Positions 32,689-40,381 of a DNA stretch of 64,000 bases are shown here, piece by piece. A program made the translations under genes and the position numbers. The stretch comes from Paenibacillus sp. JQZ6Y-1 (lineage in GTDB: Bacteria; Bacillota; Bacilli; Paenibacillales; Paenibacillaceae), in contig NZ_JBFDUZ010000001.1 in the NCBI RefSeq assembly GCF_040719145.1, positions 434,001 to 498,000 of the forward strand. Reading direction: 5' to 3'. The notes beneath the pieces are model-generated. The model was not told the DNA's origin, ran no database searches, and saw only the letters and a list, made by a program, of their open reading frames with translations. Position 1 is the stretch's first letter. Every line of letters begins with the position of its first letter.

Positions 32689-33390
32689 TCAAGCAGAGGT
32701 ATTAAAGCTTCTTTTTAGCAGTTTAAGAATTTCTACTATGTCTTTCTTTTTATTTATATTTATAAAAAAAAAGGCTTGGATCATCGTTCTAAAAAATATT
32801 GAGATTATGGCGATAGCAAAAGCCAATGTGATTATTATTAATAATTTTGAGTCGAGTTTTTCAGTTATATTTTTACCTACGAATTCATTCCATATAGGTA
32901 AAAGAATAATTGCTAGGATACCAAATTTTCCCCAATTACTTTGGTTTTTCTCGCTCCATTGAGCTTCATAATATTCAATATAATTGTCTATGTTAGACGA
33001 ATCTATTTTAAATTGAGTACGGTGTAGTCGTAGTTGTTCTGCTCTATATGCTCTAAAAAATGAAGAATAATTTACAAGCAGATCATATTTAATGGTATAT
33101 ACTGGATATTTATTTAAAAGGTGTCTATAACAAAGTATTGAGTTCAGAATCATTAGAATAAGGGTTACTGTCATTGTAGAAAATAATAAAATTGACCAAA
33201 GCATGACTTGGGGATGCCACATGGAAAGAAACATGAATATATAAGCTGATAAAAGAAGTATCAAAGCTGGAATAATTAAAAAAAGTCTAAATTTAGCATT
33301 TATAATTTTTGTTGAAGAGTTTTCTTTGAACAAAAAACCTTCTAATTTATCTTGGTTTTTTAATAACTCATTTATGGGAGTAGTCTGCAT
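32689..33390 (-). CDS. AT-rich membrane protein, probable moron
   Basis: The 233-residue protein has four predicted membrane helices in two pairs (FLIIPALILLLSAYIFMFLS with ILLFSTMTVTLILMILNSI, and WGKFGILAIILLPIW with LLIIITLAFAIAIISIFF) around a cytoplasmic loop of about 80 residues. Base composition is far more AT-rich than the flanking phage genes. AGGAG precedes the ATG. Opposite strand and foreign composition mark it as a moron; function unknown. Confidence 0.7.
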   Translation of the reverse strand: MQTTPINELLKNQDKLEGFLFKENSSTKIINAKFRLFLIIPALILLLSAYIFMFLSMWHPQVMLWSILLFSTMTVTLILMILNSILCYRHLLNKYPVYTIKYDLLVNYSSFFRAYRAEQLRLHRTQFKIDSSNIDNYIEYYEAQWSEKNQSNWGKFGILAIILLPIWNEFVGKNITEKLDSKLLIIITLAFAIAIISIFFRTMIQAFFFININKKKDIVEILKLLKRSFNTSA

Positions 33391-33429
33391 ATGATTTCTC
33401 CTATCAAAATATTCATAACAAGAACCCTT

Positions 33430-33732
33430 TTATTCTTCAATCATTTTTATTTCAATAAGCTGGCGACAATTCGGACATTTACACTCTAATTTAAATTTCT
33501 TTTTTTCGTTTATTTGCGGTATAGAAAGGAGTTGAATAAAAGCTCCCGGTAAAGAAATTAAACCTAATATTAATGCAATGGTATTCATAGTAACTGTGTT
33601 GGTAAGCAGTTCTTTATTTATCAAGGTTCCATACATTATGACACCCAAGGAAAAAATGAAAAGTATTATAAATATAAAATAGGTTATTAAGTAAGAAACT
33701 TTGATCCATTGCCACACTTTTTTTAAATTCAT
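33430..33732 (-). CDS. small membrane protein with zinc-binding tail, probable moron
   Basis: The 100-residue protein has two membrane helices (YLITYFIFIILFIFSLGVIM and NTIALILGLISLPGAFIQLL) and a cytoplasmic end with CKCPNC, a likely half zinc site. GAGGTG precedes the ATG. It lies 39 bases upstream of the four-helix membrane gene on the same strand, so the two probably form one unit. Confidence 0.65.
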   Translation of the reverse strand: MNLKKVWQWIKVSYLITYFIFIILFIFSLGVIMYGTLINKELLTNTVTMNTIALILGLISLPGAFIQLLSIPQINEKKKFKLECKCPNCRQLIEIKMIEE

Positions 33733-33791
33733 GATTTATACACCTCTATTAAATATATACGAAAGATAGATAGATAGCGTTTCGAAATAAA

Positions 33792-33824
33792 ATCCCCGCT
33801 ATCCTTGGCCGGGTCCGCGGGGAT
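33792..33824. terminator. GC-rich hairpin upstream of the late regulator
   Basis: The stem ATCCCCGC / GCGGGGAT has a 17-base loop. T residues follow only on the minus strand. Confidence 0.35.
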
Positions 33825-33839
33825 CAATTCAAAAAACAA

Positions 33840-33866
33840 CCTCACCAACCATTATAACAGGTGAGG
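33840..33866 (+). promoter_or_regulatory. hairpin covering the arpU-like ribosome site
   Basis: CCTCACC (33840-33846) pairs perfectly with GGTGAGG (33860-33866). The second arm overlaps the GAGGGG ribosome site located 8 bases before the ATG at 33877, so the hairpin could limit translation of the late regulator. Confidence 0.4.
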
Positions 33867-33876
33867 GGATCGGAAG

Positions 33877-34356
33877 ATGGGAAAAAGGCGTAAAAATATT
33901 GTACAAATGTGTGCGCTGGCACCAGACGAAAGTGCTACTCGCCAAGCAGTAGCAGAATATATTGAAGAGGTCCGGCTTTACCGGCAGATCGGATTTGTGC
34001 GGCGTGAAGCAAGTATTACGCAGGGATACAGTCCGAGGGAGCACGGATCGACCAATGAGATCAACAAACAAACTGAACGCATTGCAATTTGGAATGTCGA
34101 TACTGAAGCTAGGCTGCAACGGCAGGATGAAGAATTAACGGAAGCCATGAACCGGCTGAATAGCCAACAGAGAGAAATTATTCAGCGGAGCTATTTGGAC
34201 GATGAAGGCGAATTTGATTATATCAGCTGTGGTGAAATGGGACTGTCTGATAGTACCTTCAGACGGATCAAGAAGGAAGCAATATTCTTGCTGGCAACCA
34301 GACTAAGATTAATAGTGTGGAGTGAATCAGAAAGACATCACAATGTGGTATCATGA
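33877..34356 (+). CDS. ArpU-family late-gene regulator
   Basis: ArpU-type proteins are sigma-like regulators that switch on phage late transcription in Gram-positive hosts. The 159-residue protein ends in a region-4-like HTH: LNSQQREIIQRSYLDDEGEF, then ISCGEMGLSDSTFRRIKKEA. Its position at the border of early and late modules fits. The ribosome site may be controlled by the preceding hairpin. Confidence 0.82.
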   Translation: MGKRRKNIVQMCALAPDESATRQAVAEYIEEVRLYRQIGFVRREASITQGYSPREHGSTNEINKQTERIAIWNVDTEARLQRQDEELTEAMNRLNSQQREIIQRSYLDDEGEFDYISCGEMGLSDSTFRRIKKEAIFLLATRLRLIVWSESERHHNVVS

Positions 34357-34378
34357 GACCAGCGAAAGCTGGTCTTTT
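34356..34378 (+). terminator. short terminator after the late regulator
   Basis: AGACCAGC-GAAA-GCTGGTCT is a compact GNRA-capped hairpin followed by TTTA. Confidence 0.65.
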
Positions 34379-34412
34379 ACTTTGATAAATAATTTTGGAG
34401 GAGCTTTATACT

Positions 34413-35048
34413 ATGAAGCAGGAGAAACAAGAAAAAAATAAATCGGAAAAATTTGATGGATACAATACTTCGATCAAATATTTAATAAACAAATTTAATT
34501 TAAAATCAAAATGGTATCAGGTGAAGTTCAACCTTGATTTACAAAATATTGAGATAATTAAGGAAAAATTGATAGAAGAACACTCATCAAAAGAATTAAG
34601 TGATCTAAAAACTGATTTAGAAGGTGATTATGATCAACTCAAGCTGTTGGCACCAGTAATATCAATTATGGCTGTAGGAACTACCATTGTAGGATTCATA
34701 CTTAATAATTCTATTGGACTAAGAGATAGGGCTGAAAAAAGTATAAGTGATATGAATGAAAAGTTGTTAATTTTAGAACAAGCAGATCTTACAAATCTAG
34801 AAATAAAACAAAAAAGCGCAGAAAACTTATTACAAAATATAGATCAAGCTCGTACAACATTAGGTATTACTTTATTTCATTCATTTTCCTTAAGTCTTTT
34901 GGGTATCGCTGTAATAATAGTAGGGTGGCAGTATTTTAGATCAACTAAAAATATTTCTATATTACTTAATGTTGTTACACAGGCTTATTCTGAAAAAAAA
35001 GAAAAAGAGCAAAAGAATTATAAAATTAGAGTGTTGAAAAATAAATGA
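34413..35048 (+). CDS. AT-rich membrane protein with coiled coil, probable moron
   Basis: The 211-residue protein has a charged N-terminal third, a first membrane helix (PVISIMAVGTTIVGFILNN), a coiled-coil-like segment of about 55 residues (SDMNEKLLILEQADLTNLEI), and a second membrane helix (FSLSLLGIAVIIVGWQYF). The tail is Lys-rich. GGAGGAGC precedes the ATG at 34413. Like the other membrane genes nearby it is AT-rich and flanked by terminators; no family recognised. Confidence 0.65.
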   Translation: MKQEKQEKNKSEKFDGYNTSIKYLINKFNLKSKWYQVKFNLDLQNIEIIKEKLIEEHSSKELSDLKTDLEGDYDQLKLLAPVISIMAVGTTIVGFILNNSIGLRDRAEKSISDMNEKLLILEQADLTNLEIKQKSAENLLQNIDQARTTLGITLFHSFSLSLLGIAVIIVGWQYFRSTKNISILLNVVTQAYSEKKEKEQKNYKIRVLKNK

Positions 35049-35150
35049 ACGTTTTTTGCAAACAAAATGCTTGATTTTTGGCTGCTTTATGATACTTCAC
35101 TAGACTTTTCCTATGGTAAATTTATATCATGGAAAATCGAATAGGAACAC

Positions 35151-35205
35151 CGATGAGGTATGAATACCTCGTCGCTCAGGTCAGCATCTAATGCTGGCCT
35201 TTTTC
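35151..35205 (+). terminator. two adjacent hairpins ahead of the late region
   Basis: CGATGAGGTAT / ATACCTCGTCG (35151-35174) is followed by AGGTCAGCAT-CTA-ATGCTGGCCT (35178-35200) and a T run. The second is a standard terminator; the first may form an alternative or tandem structure. Confidence 0.7.
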
Positions 35206-35265
35206 TATTACGGTGAAACAACGATCCGATTTTCCTGCACATATAAATCGGGAGGTAATGGAAGA

Positions 35266-35547
35266 ATGGCAACAGAAGCAAAAGCAGTAATCAATGGTGG
35301 ATTCGCGTTCTTGGATGCAGGACGTGTATTGCATGTTCTGAGCGAAAAAAAGGAAGCAGAAAAAGACGCGGCAACTGGCAAGGTCGAAGCATTCCTAGCG
35401 CAGCATGCATACGGTTATCCGGTTGTGCCAGCAGGCGATCAATATGAGCAGCTGGTTATCACCATTGCCGAGGATGGCGGACTGACAGAAAAGTTCGGCC
35501 GTGACATTCCGGCTCATGTAAAAGCAGTTGCAGCAAAATTGAAGTAG
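35266..35547 (+). CDS. phage protein, unknown
   Basis: The 93-residue protein begins MATEAKAVINGGFAFLDAGR with GGGAGG upstream. It is Ala-rich and soluble with a beta-strand pair (YEQLVITIAEDGG). No domain is recognised. It precedes a hairpin and the tRNA-like stretch. Confidence 0.55.
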   Translation: MATEAKAVINGGFAFLDAGRVLHVLSEKKEAEKDAATGKVEAFLAQHAYGYPVVPAGDQYEQLVITIAEDGGLTEKFGRDIPAHVKAVAAKLK

Positions 35548-35589
35548 TCGCACCGATCACAGAAGATACTATCCTTAACAAGCATGTAT

Positions 35590-35620
35590 AAACAGACCGG
35601 GATCTGTAGCCGGTCTGTTA
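35590..35620 (+). terminator. hairpin after the 93-residue protein gene
   Basis: AACAGACCGG / CCGGTCTGTT is a perfect 10-bp stem with a 10-base loop and only TATG after it. Confidence 0.5.
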
Positions 35621-35624
35621 TGAT

Positions 35625-35688
35625 GTTCCCAGAACTCGGTGGATGAGTTGGCATAGCCAGTGGGGCGGTTCGATTCCGTCAGTGGAAC
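35625..35688 (+). other. tRNA-like element lacking a normal anticodon arm
   Basis: The stretch shows a D-arm (ACTC-GGTGGAT-GAGT, 35634-35648), a canonical T-arm (GGCGG-TTCGATT-CCGTC, 35664-35680) and terminal pairing GTTCC / GGAAC (35625-35629 with 35684-35688). In place of a 17-base anticodon arm there is a 4-bp hairpin TGGC-ATA-GCCA. It may be a decayed phage tRNA or a tRNA-like RNA. The acceptor has two mismatches. Confidence 0.4.
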
Positions 35689-35707
35689 GCTATTCGTGAG
35701 GTGATGT

Positions 35708-36946
35708 ATGGCAGTCATAAAGTATCGCCAAACCTTGCAGGCTGCGATTGATTCAGCAGCATCTGGTGATTTAGAAGTTGATTTGGCTGGTGGAACGGTC
35801 TGGGTAAAGGGTCGGATTGACTGGCGGTCTGGTGTCAATGTTAAGCATGGAACGATTAAGTTTGAAGATGCAGCACATTTGGTACATGGTGATGGCACCG
35901 GAATGGAAGACATCACTATCGAATCTCGGCAAGGCAATTTGTCTGCAGACGGGGTAACGCAGAATCCTGTAGTAGAGATCGTTAACGGTCGTGATAACAT
36001 ATTCCGGCGTATTACCGTGAATGGAGACAACCCGCGTACAGCCTTTTTGTGTAAAACCCGTGCATATAACGTCTTGGCTGAAGATGTAACGATCGCAGGC
36101 AATCTGGGTTATGGCTGGCTGTATGATGATGGGATAAACGAGCGGAAGAACCCTAATTACCGTGTTTTCGACGGCGAGGATTACGCAGGAGAGCCGTTGG
36201 GAGTCGGGGCAACCCTACGCCGGTTCCAATATGGTCATGCGGGTCAGAAGAACCCTGGGGACGGTATAGAGTTCAATGCCCCAATGTGTGGATTCCGCGA
36301 TGTGCTTATCGAAGATCCTGTCATCACTAGAGCGGTCAAGGGAGACAATAAAGGATTGGGGATTGCTGGAGCCAACTGCACGGGGGTCAGAATTTACAGA
36401 GCCATTGTCAAAAATGCCGAACGATCAGGCATTCATTTTGAAAAAGGTGGAGATCATCTGGTAGATGGGTTTGATATTACAGGTGGCGGTCGAGCGATCA
36501 GTATTGGTCATACAGCCGGCACCATCTTCAGGAATGGCAGCTGCACTGATAACGAGCAGTGGCTGACTTCATACAATACGCTTGACCCTGATCTGTTCGG
36601 TCCAGCAACGGGGTTGGTGTTTGAAAATGTAGTCCTGAAAGGTGCTACGAAAGACGGCATCCTGATTTCTAATGCGGAAAGCTATTTGCTGCGTAATCTG
36701 GAAGTGACAGATTATATGGGTGTAGATGATGCTATCTTTATGTTTTATCAGGAAGACCCAGCAGGGATTCGGCAAGGGGTTACCAAATCCCGAATTGATC
36801 GTGTCGTTTTCTCAAAGGGGCAGCAGGGCATTGTGCCAGCTGCATTAATCAGTATTTCAAAAAGCCCAAATAATGAAGTCACCAATGTCTTTTCGCCAGA
36901 CTTGCCGCGCAAAATCAGGATTGAAGGTAATCTTATTCATTTTTAA
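35708..36946 (+). CDS. right-handed beta-helix (pectate-lyase-like) phage protein
   Basis: The 412-residue protein has repeated strand patterns typical of parallel beta-helices (GVNVKHGTIKF, NIFRRITVNG, GVRIYRAIVKNAERSGIHF, GLVFENVVLKGATKDGILI). Proteins of this fold bind or cleave polysaccharides in phage tailspikes. No catalytic residues can be assigned. The gene sits ahead of the packaging module instead of with the tail genes, next to an SGNH esterase. GAGGTGATGT precedes the ATG. Confidence 0.75.
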   Translation: MAVIKYRQTLQAAIDSAASGDLEVDLAGGTVWVKGRIDWRSGVNVKHGTIKFEDAAHLVHGDGTGMEDITIESRQGNLSADGVTQNPVVEIVNGRDNIFRRITVNGDNPRTAFLCKTRAYNVLAEDVTIAGNLGYGWLYDDGINERKNPNYRVFDGEDYAGEPLGVGATLRRFQYGHAGQKNPGDGIEFNAPMCGFRDVLIEDPVITRAVKGDNKGLGIAGANCTGVRIYRAIVKNAERSGIHFEKGGDHLVDGFDITGGGRAISIGHTAGTIFRNGSCTDNEQWLTSYNTLDPDLFGPATGLVFENVVLKGATKDGILISNAESYLLRNLEVTDYMGVDDAIFMFYQEDPAGIRQGVTKSRIDRVVFSKGQQGIVPAALISISKSPNNEVTNVFSPDLPRKIRIEGNLIHF

Positions 36947-36965
36947 TTGGAGGGGGAATTGAATA

Positions 36966-37352
36966 ATGCTTTGGCAATTCGTGAAGGGACGGAGCAATCC
37001 TGTTTCTGAAACAAATCCTTTGTTCACTCAACAAGTACGTTCATCAGAAACAAAAACAGTGATCGATAAAGCGGCAACCGCCCCTGCTACAGGGAAAATG
37101 CTTGTAGGGACGAAAGAAACAGTACTGCTGACTATCTATGGTACAGCGACCGCAGCGACCGTTAATTTCAAAGGAAAAGCGCCAGGTGGAGTGGTAACCG
37201 CTCTGAATGGTTATCGGCTGGCAGACAGCACACTGGCTACGTTTGGGGGCATGAATGAAACGTGGCGTTTGGACATCGGTTTGCTTGATGAGTTGCAATT
37301 GGAATTGACCAATGTAACCGGTGGTGCTGTTACTGTGGACGTGAAGGGGTGA
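36966..37352 (+). CDS. beta-rich phage protein, unknown
   Basis: The 128-residue protein is Thr/Ala/Gly-rich with repeated short strands (ETVLLTIYGTATAATVNFKG, QLELTNVTGGAVTVDVKG), suggesting an Ig-like or carbohydrate-binding domain. GGAGGGGG precedes the ATG. It lies between the beta-helix and the esterase, so the three probably form one surface-polysaccharide module. Confidence 0.6.
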   Translation: MLWQFVKGRSNPVSETNPLFTQQVRSSETKTVIDKAATAPATGKMLVGTKETVLLTIYGTATAATVNFKGKAPGGVVTALNGYRLADSTLATFGGMNETWRLDIGLLDELQLELTNVTGGAVTVDVKG

Positions 37353-37356
37353 GCCT

Positions 37357-38607
37357 ATGAGTGATGTAGCATATGCAGCATTGAAGGAAGCAAAGCGACT
37401 ACGTGGGCTTTCAATGGCAGGTGACACGATGATCATTGAAGGGGACAGCAAAGCAGCGAACAATAATGTCAGCAATCACTTGTCTGACCGCGGGGCTGTC
37501 ACTTGGGCGAATATCTTCATGAGACAGTCATTTAAGATTGTGGCCAATAATGCAGTGGGTGGACAACGCTCGGATGAGATTCGTAAACGCATTGGTAAAC
37601 TCACGGCTGCTAAACCTGCTTGGGCTTATATTGATTCAGGAACCAATAACATCTCGCAAAGTAAAAAAGCACTCGATACTTTCAATGACAATGTGTACAT
37701 GTATGAGGAATGCTTGAATAATGGGATTCGGGTTATCGTTCCTACACTTCCACCATCTGCTTCATGGACCACACCGGAGCAAATCAAAGCTTATTTTGAA
37801 TTGAATGAGCTTCTGATTGAATATGCAGCTCGTACCCCGGGCATTTATCTGGTAGACATCGGTAATGTGTTGATGGGTACCGAAGGCACAGCGATTGTAA
37901 ATGCAGTAGACAGTACCCATCCATCTGCAAAAGGCGCATGCATGCAAGGTCGGATCATTGCCAATGAAATGATGAAACATATACCAATGAGGGCTTCTAC
38001 GATGCGGCTGAGCAAAGGTGATCCGTTCAATCTCACCGGAAACGGCGGAATGGTTGGATCTTCTGGTACGGCAGCAGGTACAGCAAAAGGAACAGTAGCT
38101 GATGGCTGGATCGTATCCGGTAGTGGCACTGGTACTGTAACTGTATCTAAGGTTCCGCGTAATGATGGGTTGCCGGGTGAAATGTTGCAGATCGAAATGG
38201 TAGGGGGCGATGCAACAAGTAGTGTGGATTTTTATAAGGACATTATGAATATCCCAACCGGCGGCACAGCGGCAGTCTATCAGGATAATGATTTGGTATA
38301 TCATGAAATTGAAGTGGAATACGATGCGGCAGCAGCAATCACTCAGGGCATTACCTTTGGGGCACTCTGCCGAGTGAACAGCACCGGCAAGGTTCTTTCC
38401 ACAAATAATGGGTTGCATCATGAATCTAGCAATCCAGACTTAGGAATGGTACCGCAAGGCACTATGCTGATCCGCACACAAAATTTCAATGTATCTGCGG
38501 GCACAGACCGGATGCGACCGCTACTCAAAACGTATCTATCCAGCGGGAAGTTCTGGATCAAGCGTGCACAGGTCCGCAAAGAAAACAGTCTGTCATTCTC
38601 CAAATAA
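37357..38607 (+). CDS. SGNH/GDSL-type esterase of phage origin
   Basis: The 416-residue protein has all SGNH blocks: the nucleophile Ser in IIEGDSKA (about residue 31), Gly in NAVGGQRSDE, Asn in DSGTNNISQ, and the Asp/His pair in DSTHPSAKG (near residue 191). The C-terminal 200 residues are beta-rich and may bind carbohydrate. Enzymes of this class de-O-acetylate host surface glycans. Its place between the beta-helix protein and packaging genes is unusual. Confidence 0.82.
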   Translation: MSDVAYAALKEAKRLRGLSMAGDTMIIEGDSKAANNNVSNHLSDRGAVTWANIFMRQSFKIVANNAVGGQRSDEIRKRIGKLTAAKPAWAYIDSGTNNISQSKKALDTFNDNVYMYEECLNNGIRVIVPTLPPSASWTTPEQIKAYFELNELLIEYAARTPGIYLVDIGNVLMGTEGTAIVNAVDSTHPSAKGACMQGRIIANEMMKHIPMRASTMRLSKGDPFNLTGNGGMVGSSGTAAGTAKGTVADGWIVSGSGTGTVTVSKVPRNDGLPGEMLQIEMVGGDATSSVDFYKDIMNIPTGGTAAVYQDNDLVYHEIEVEYDAAAAITQGITFGALCRVNSTGKVLSTNNGLHHESSNPDLGMVPQGTMLIRTQNFNVSAGTDRMRPLLKTYLSSGKFWIKRAQVRKENSLSFSK

Positions 38608-38689
38608 TTGAATGAGTGAGATTGATGCAGTATAACAGTGATTTATAGAATCAAATCGGAGTACAGAACCATTCCAGTGATTGACCTTG

Positions 38690-38880
38690 ATTTAGGGTCA
38701 TCAGTAAAATGGTGTTGTTCTTCCTCCATAGTTACAAAGTACGTATGCTTTTAAAGCAAAGAGCGCAGCAATTTTGCGTCGCTCCGCAGGGGCGAATGCT
38801 TTTAAATGCGTAAACATAATGAGCCGGTACGTCCGGTTCTACATATCGCACATGAAGTCACTCCATGGGTGACTTTTTTT
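38690..38880 (+). other. structured non-coding stretch ending in a terminator
   Basis: The 300 bases after the esterase lack a gene. Hairpins can be drawn for GAGCG...CGCTC around 38760-38790 and GAGCCGG / CCGGTTC around 38821-38839. The phrase ATGCTTTTAAA occurs twice. The stretch ends in AAGTCAC / GTGACTT plus eight T residues (38855-38880), a clear terminator. It may be an untranslated leader or a small RNA. Confidence 0.4.
38855..38880 (+). terminator. terminator before the Ntn-hydrolase moron
   Basis: AAGTCAC-TCCATGG-GTGACTT is followed by a run of T residues. Confidence 0.75.
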
Positions 38881-38911
38881 GTTGCCTGATATTATGACGA
38901 AAGGTGATTTC

Positions 38912-39049
38912 ATGGGGAGAAAGAAGAAGGTTATTCATATCAAGGAGCCGAGGCAGCCGAAGAAGTGTAAAGGTTGTGTATGGGGTAAATGGGATGGAGT
39001 GCAGCAATTTTGTAGCCGACCCATTTGTCAGAAGGTAAATACTTCCTGA
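38912..39049 (+). CDS. 45-residue Cys-rich basic protein
   Basis: Begins MGRKKKVIHIKEPRQPKKCK and has four cysteines (CKGC, then CSRPIC) spaced to bind zinc. AAAGGTGA precedes the ATG at 38912. It lies in the same terminator-bracketed unit as the Ntn hydrolase. Confidence 0.5.
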   Translation: MGRKKKVIHIKEPRQPKKCKGCVWGKWDGVQQFCSRPICQKVNTS

Positions 39050-39091
39050 ATGTGGAAATAGTATTAATCACATTATTTAGGAGGAAATTAT

Positions 39092-39760
39092 ATGACATTA
39101 ATTACTATAGTGAATATACCAACGGGTATAGTAATGTCAGGAGATAGTAGAACTTCATCAAACAGTTACATTGTATCTGACGCAACTAATAAAGTCTTTT
39201 TACTATTTGATCGAGTTGGAATTGCTACATCAGGTCAAGCTTATATTGATGATATGCCCATAGAGCATTACATTAAAACTTTTGAACTGATGAGTACTCA
39301 TATTGCAGAGAGCTACCAAACTGATGGTTTTATGAAAGGTGTGGCTGATGCTTTATGTTTGTACATTAGTACTTTAAATATACAAGGCCATCTTATATTT
39401 ATGGTAGCAGGGTATGAAGATGCTGAACAACACTTATATGCAATAGACAATCAAGAAGGGGAATTTACAGTCAAACGATTGAATACCACACAAGAAACTG
39501 AAGAACTTATGTATACTGCTACATGGTTGGGAGATATAGAGATTACGAACAGATTAACTACTGGCACATATCAAACTCAGTTTAGAGTTATGAATATTCA
39601 AGATGCTATTGACTATTCCAGACATCTCATTAGAACAACGATTGAACAATTACGATTTGAACCACGTTTCCCTACTGTTGGTGGAGAAATAGATACACTA
39701 CTTATTCAACCCGTAGGTGGAGGATTTATATACAAAAAAGGATTAACATATCGCCCCTAA
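39092..39760 (+). CDS. proteasome-fold (Ntn) hydrolase, probable moron
   Basis: After removal of Met1 the 221-residue protein aligns without gaps to the N-terminus of proteasome beta subunits. Thr1 (TLITIV) is the nucleophile, Asp17 and Arg19 lie in GIVMSGDSR, Lys33 in NKVFLL, and Gly47 in ATSGQAYIDD. These are the catalytic positions of T1-family peptidases. The rest shows the expected alternating strands and helices. No unfoldase ATPase is encoded nearby. AGGAGG lies before the ATG. The DNA is AT-rich, and terminators lie on both sides, so it is an independent accessory gene. The substrate is unknown. Confidence 0.78.
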   Translation: MTLITIVNIPTGIVMSGDSRTSSNSYIVSDATNKVFLLFDRVGIATSGQAYIDDMPIEHYIKTFELMSTHIAESYQTDGFMKGVADALCLYISTLNIQGHLIFMVAGYEDAEQHLYAIDNQEGEFTVKRLNTTQETEELMYTATWLGDIEITNRLTTGTYQTQFRVMNIQDAIDYSRHLIRTTIEQLRFEPRFPTVGGEIDTLLIQPVGGGFIYKKGLTYRP

Positions 39761-39773
39761 AAGTTGGGTTCCG

Positions 39774-39806
39774 AAAGCATCTCTACATAAATGAGATGCT
39801 TTTTTC
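39774..39806 (+). terminator. terminator after the Ntn hydrolase
   Basis: AAAGCATCTC / GAGATGCTTT has a 9-base loop and a T run. Confidence 0.85.
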
Positions 39807-39865
39807 TTTGTCCAAAAATCCAAAACAAACTCAACTCAATCAACTGCTGAAAGGGGATATATGAA

Positions 39866-40381
39866 ATGGAAATCATCACACTCTCAATAGATCAAATTAA
39901 CGCAGCTGCATATAACCCTCGTATCGATCTGCAGCCTGGCGACTCCGAATATGAGAAGCTGAAGCGCAGCATTGCTGAGTTCGGATATATTGACCCGATC
40001 ATTTGGAACCGACGTACTGGGAACATGGTCGGCGGACATCAGCGGTATAAGATTATGGTTCACGAAATAGGCGCAGCCGAACTGCCGGTATCCGTGGTTG
40101 ATCTGGATGAGCAGCAGGAACGCATCCTTAATATCACACTGAACAAAGTCGGCGGTGGATGGGATGAACAGAAATTGTCTGATGTGCTGCAGGAGTTGCA
40201 AACAACCGGATTAGATTTGAACCTGACTGGTTTTGATGAAGTTGAATTGAAGCAGCTTATCGGTGAAGTAGAGATTCCTTTATTCGAAGAAGGCACGGCA
40301 GATGATCAAGGCGACTTGGGTGTCCTCAGTTCCAAGCTTGTTACCTGCCCACACTGCGGAGAGGAGTTTGAACACGATTGA
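39866..40381 (+). CDS. ParB-like N-terminal domain protein
   Basis: The 171-residue protein has the ParB/Srx-like fold: YNPRIDLQ, then FGYIDPIIWNRRTGNMVGGHQRYK with the GGHQR motif that contacts phosphate or nucleotide. The C-terminus adds a zinc knuckle (CPHCGEEF). Such stand-alone ParB domains occur beside phage DNA-modification genes and terminases. Its stop overlaps the start of the Mom-like gene, indicating joint function. GAAAGGGG precedes the ATG. Confidence 0.82.
   Translation: MEIITLSIDQINAAAYNPRIDLQPGDSEYEKLKRSIAEFGYIDPIIWNRRTGNMVGGHQRYKIMVHEIGAAELPVSVVDLDEQQERILNITLNKVGGGWDEQKLSDVLQELQTTGLDLNLTGFDEVELKQLIGEVEIPLFEEGTADDQGDLGVLSSKLVTCPHCGEEFEHD

Noticed and set aside
37762..38421. 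Antisense frame of 219 codons over the SGNH esterase
   Set aside because: Cys/His-rich random-looking product with no ribosome site. The sense strand has a complete esterase with catalytic motifs.
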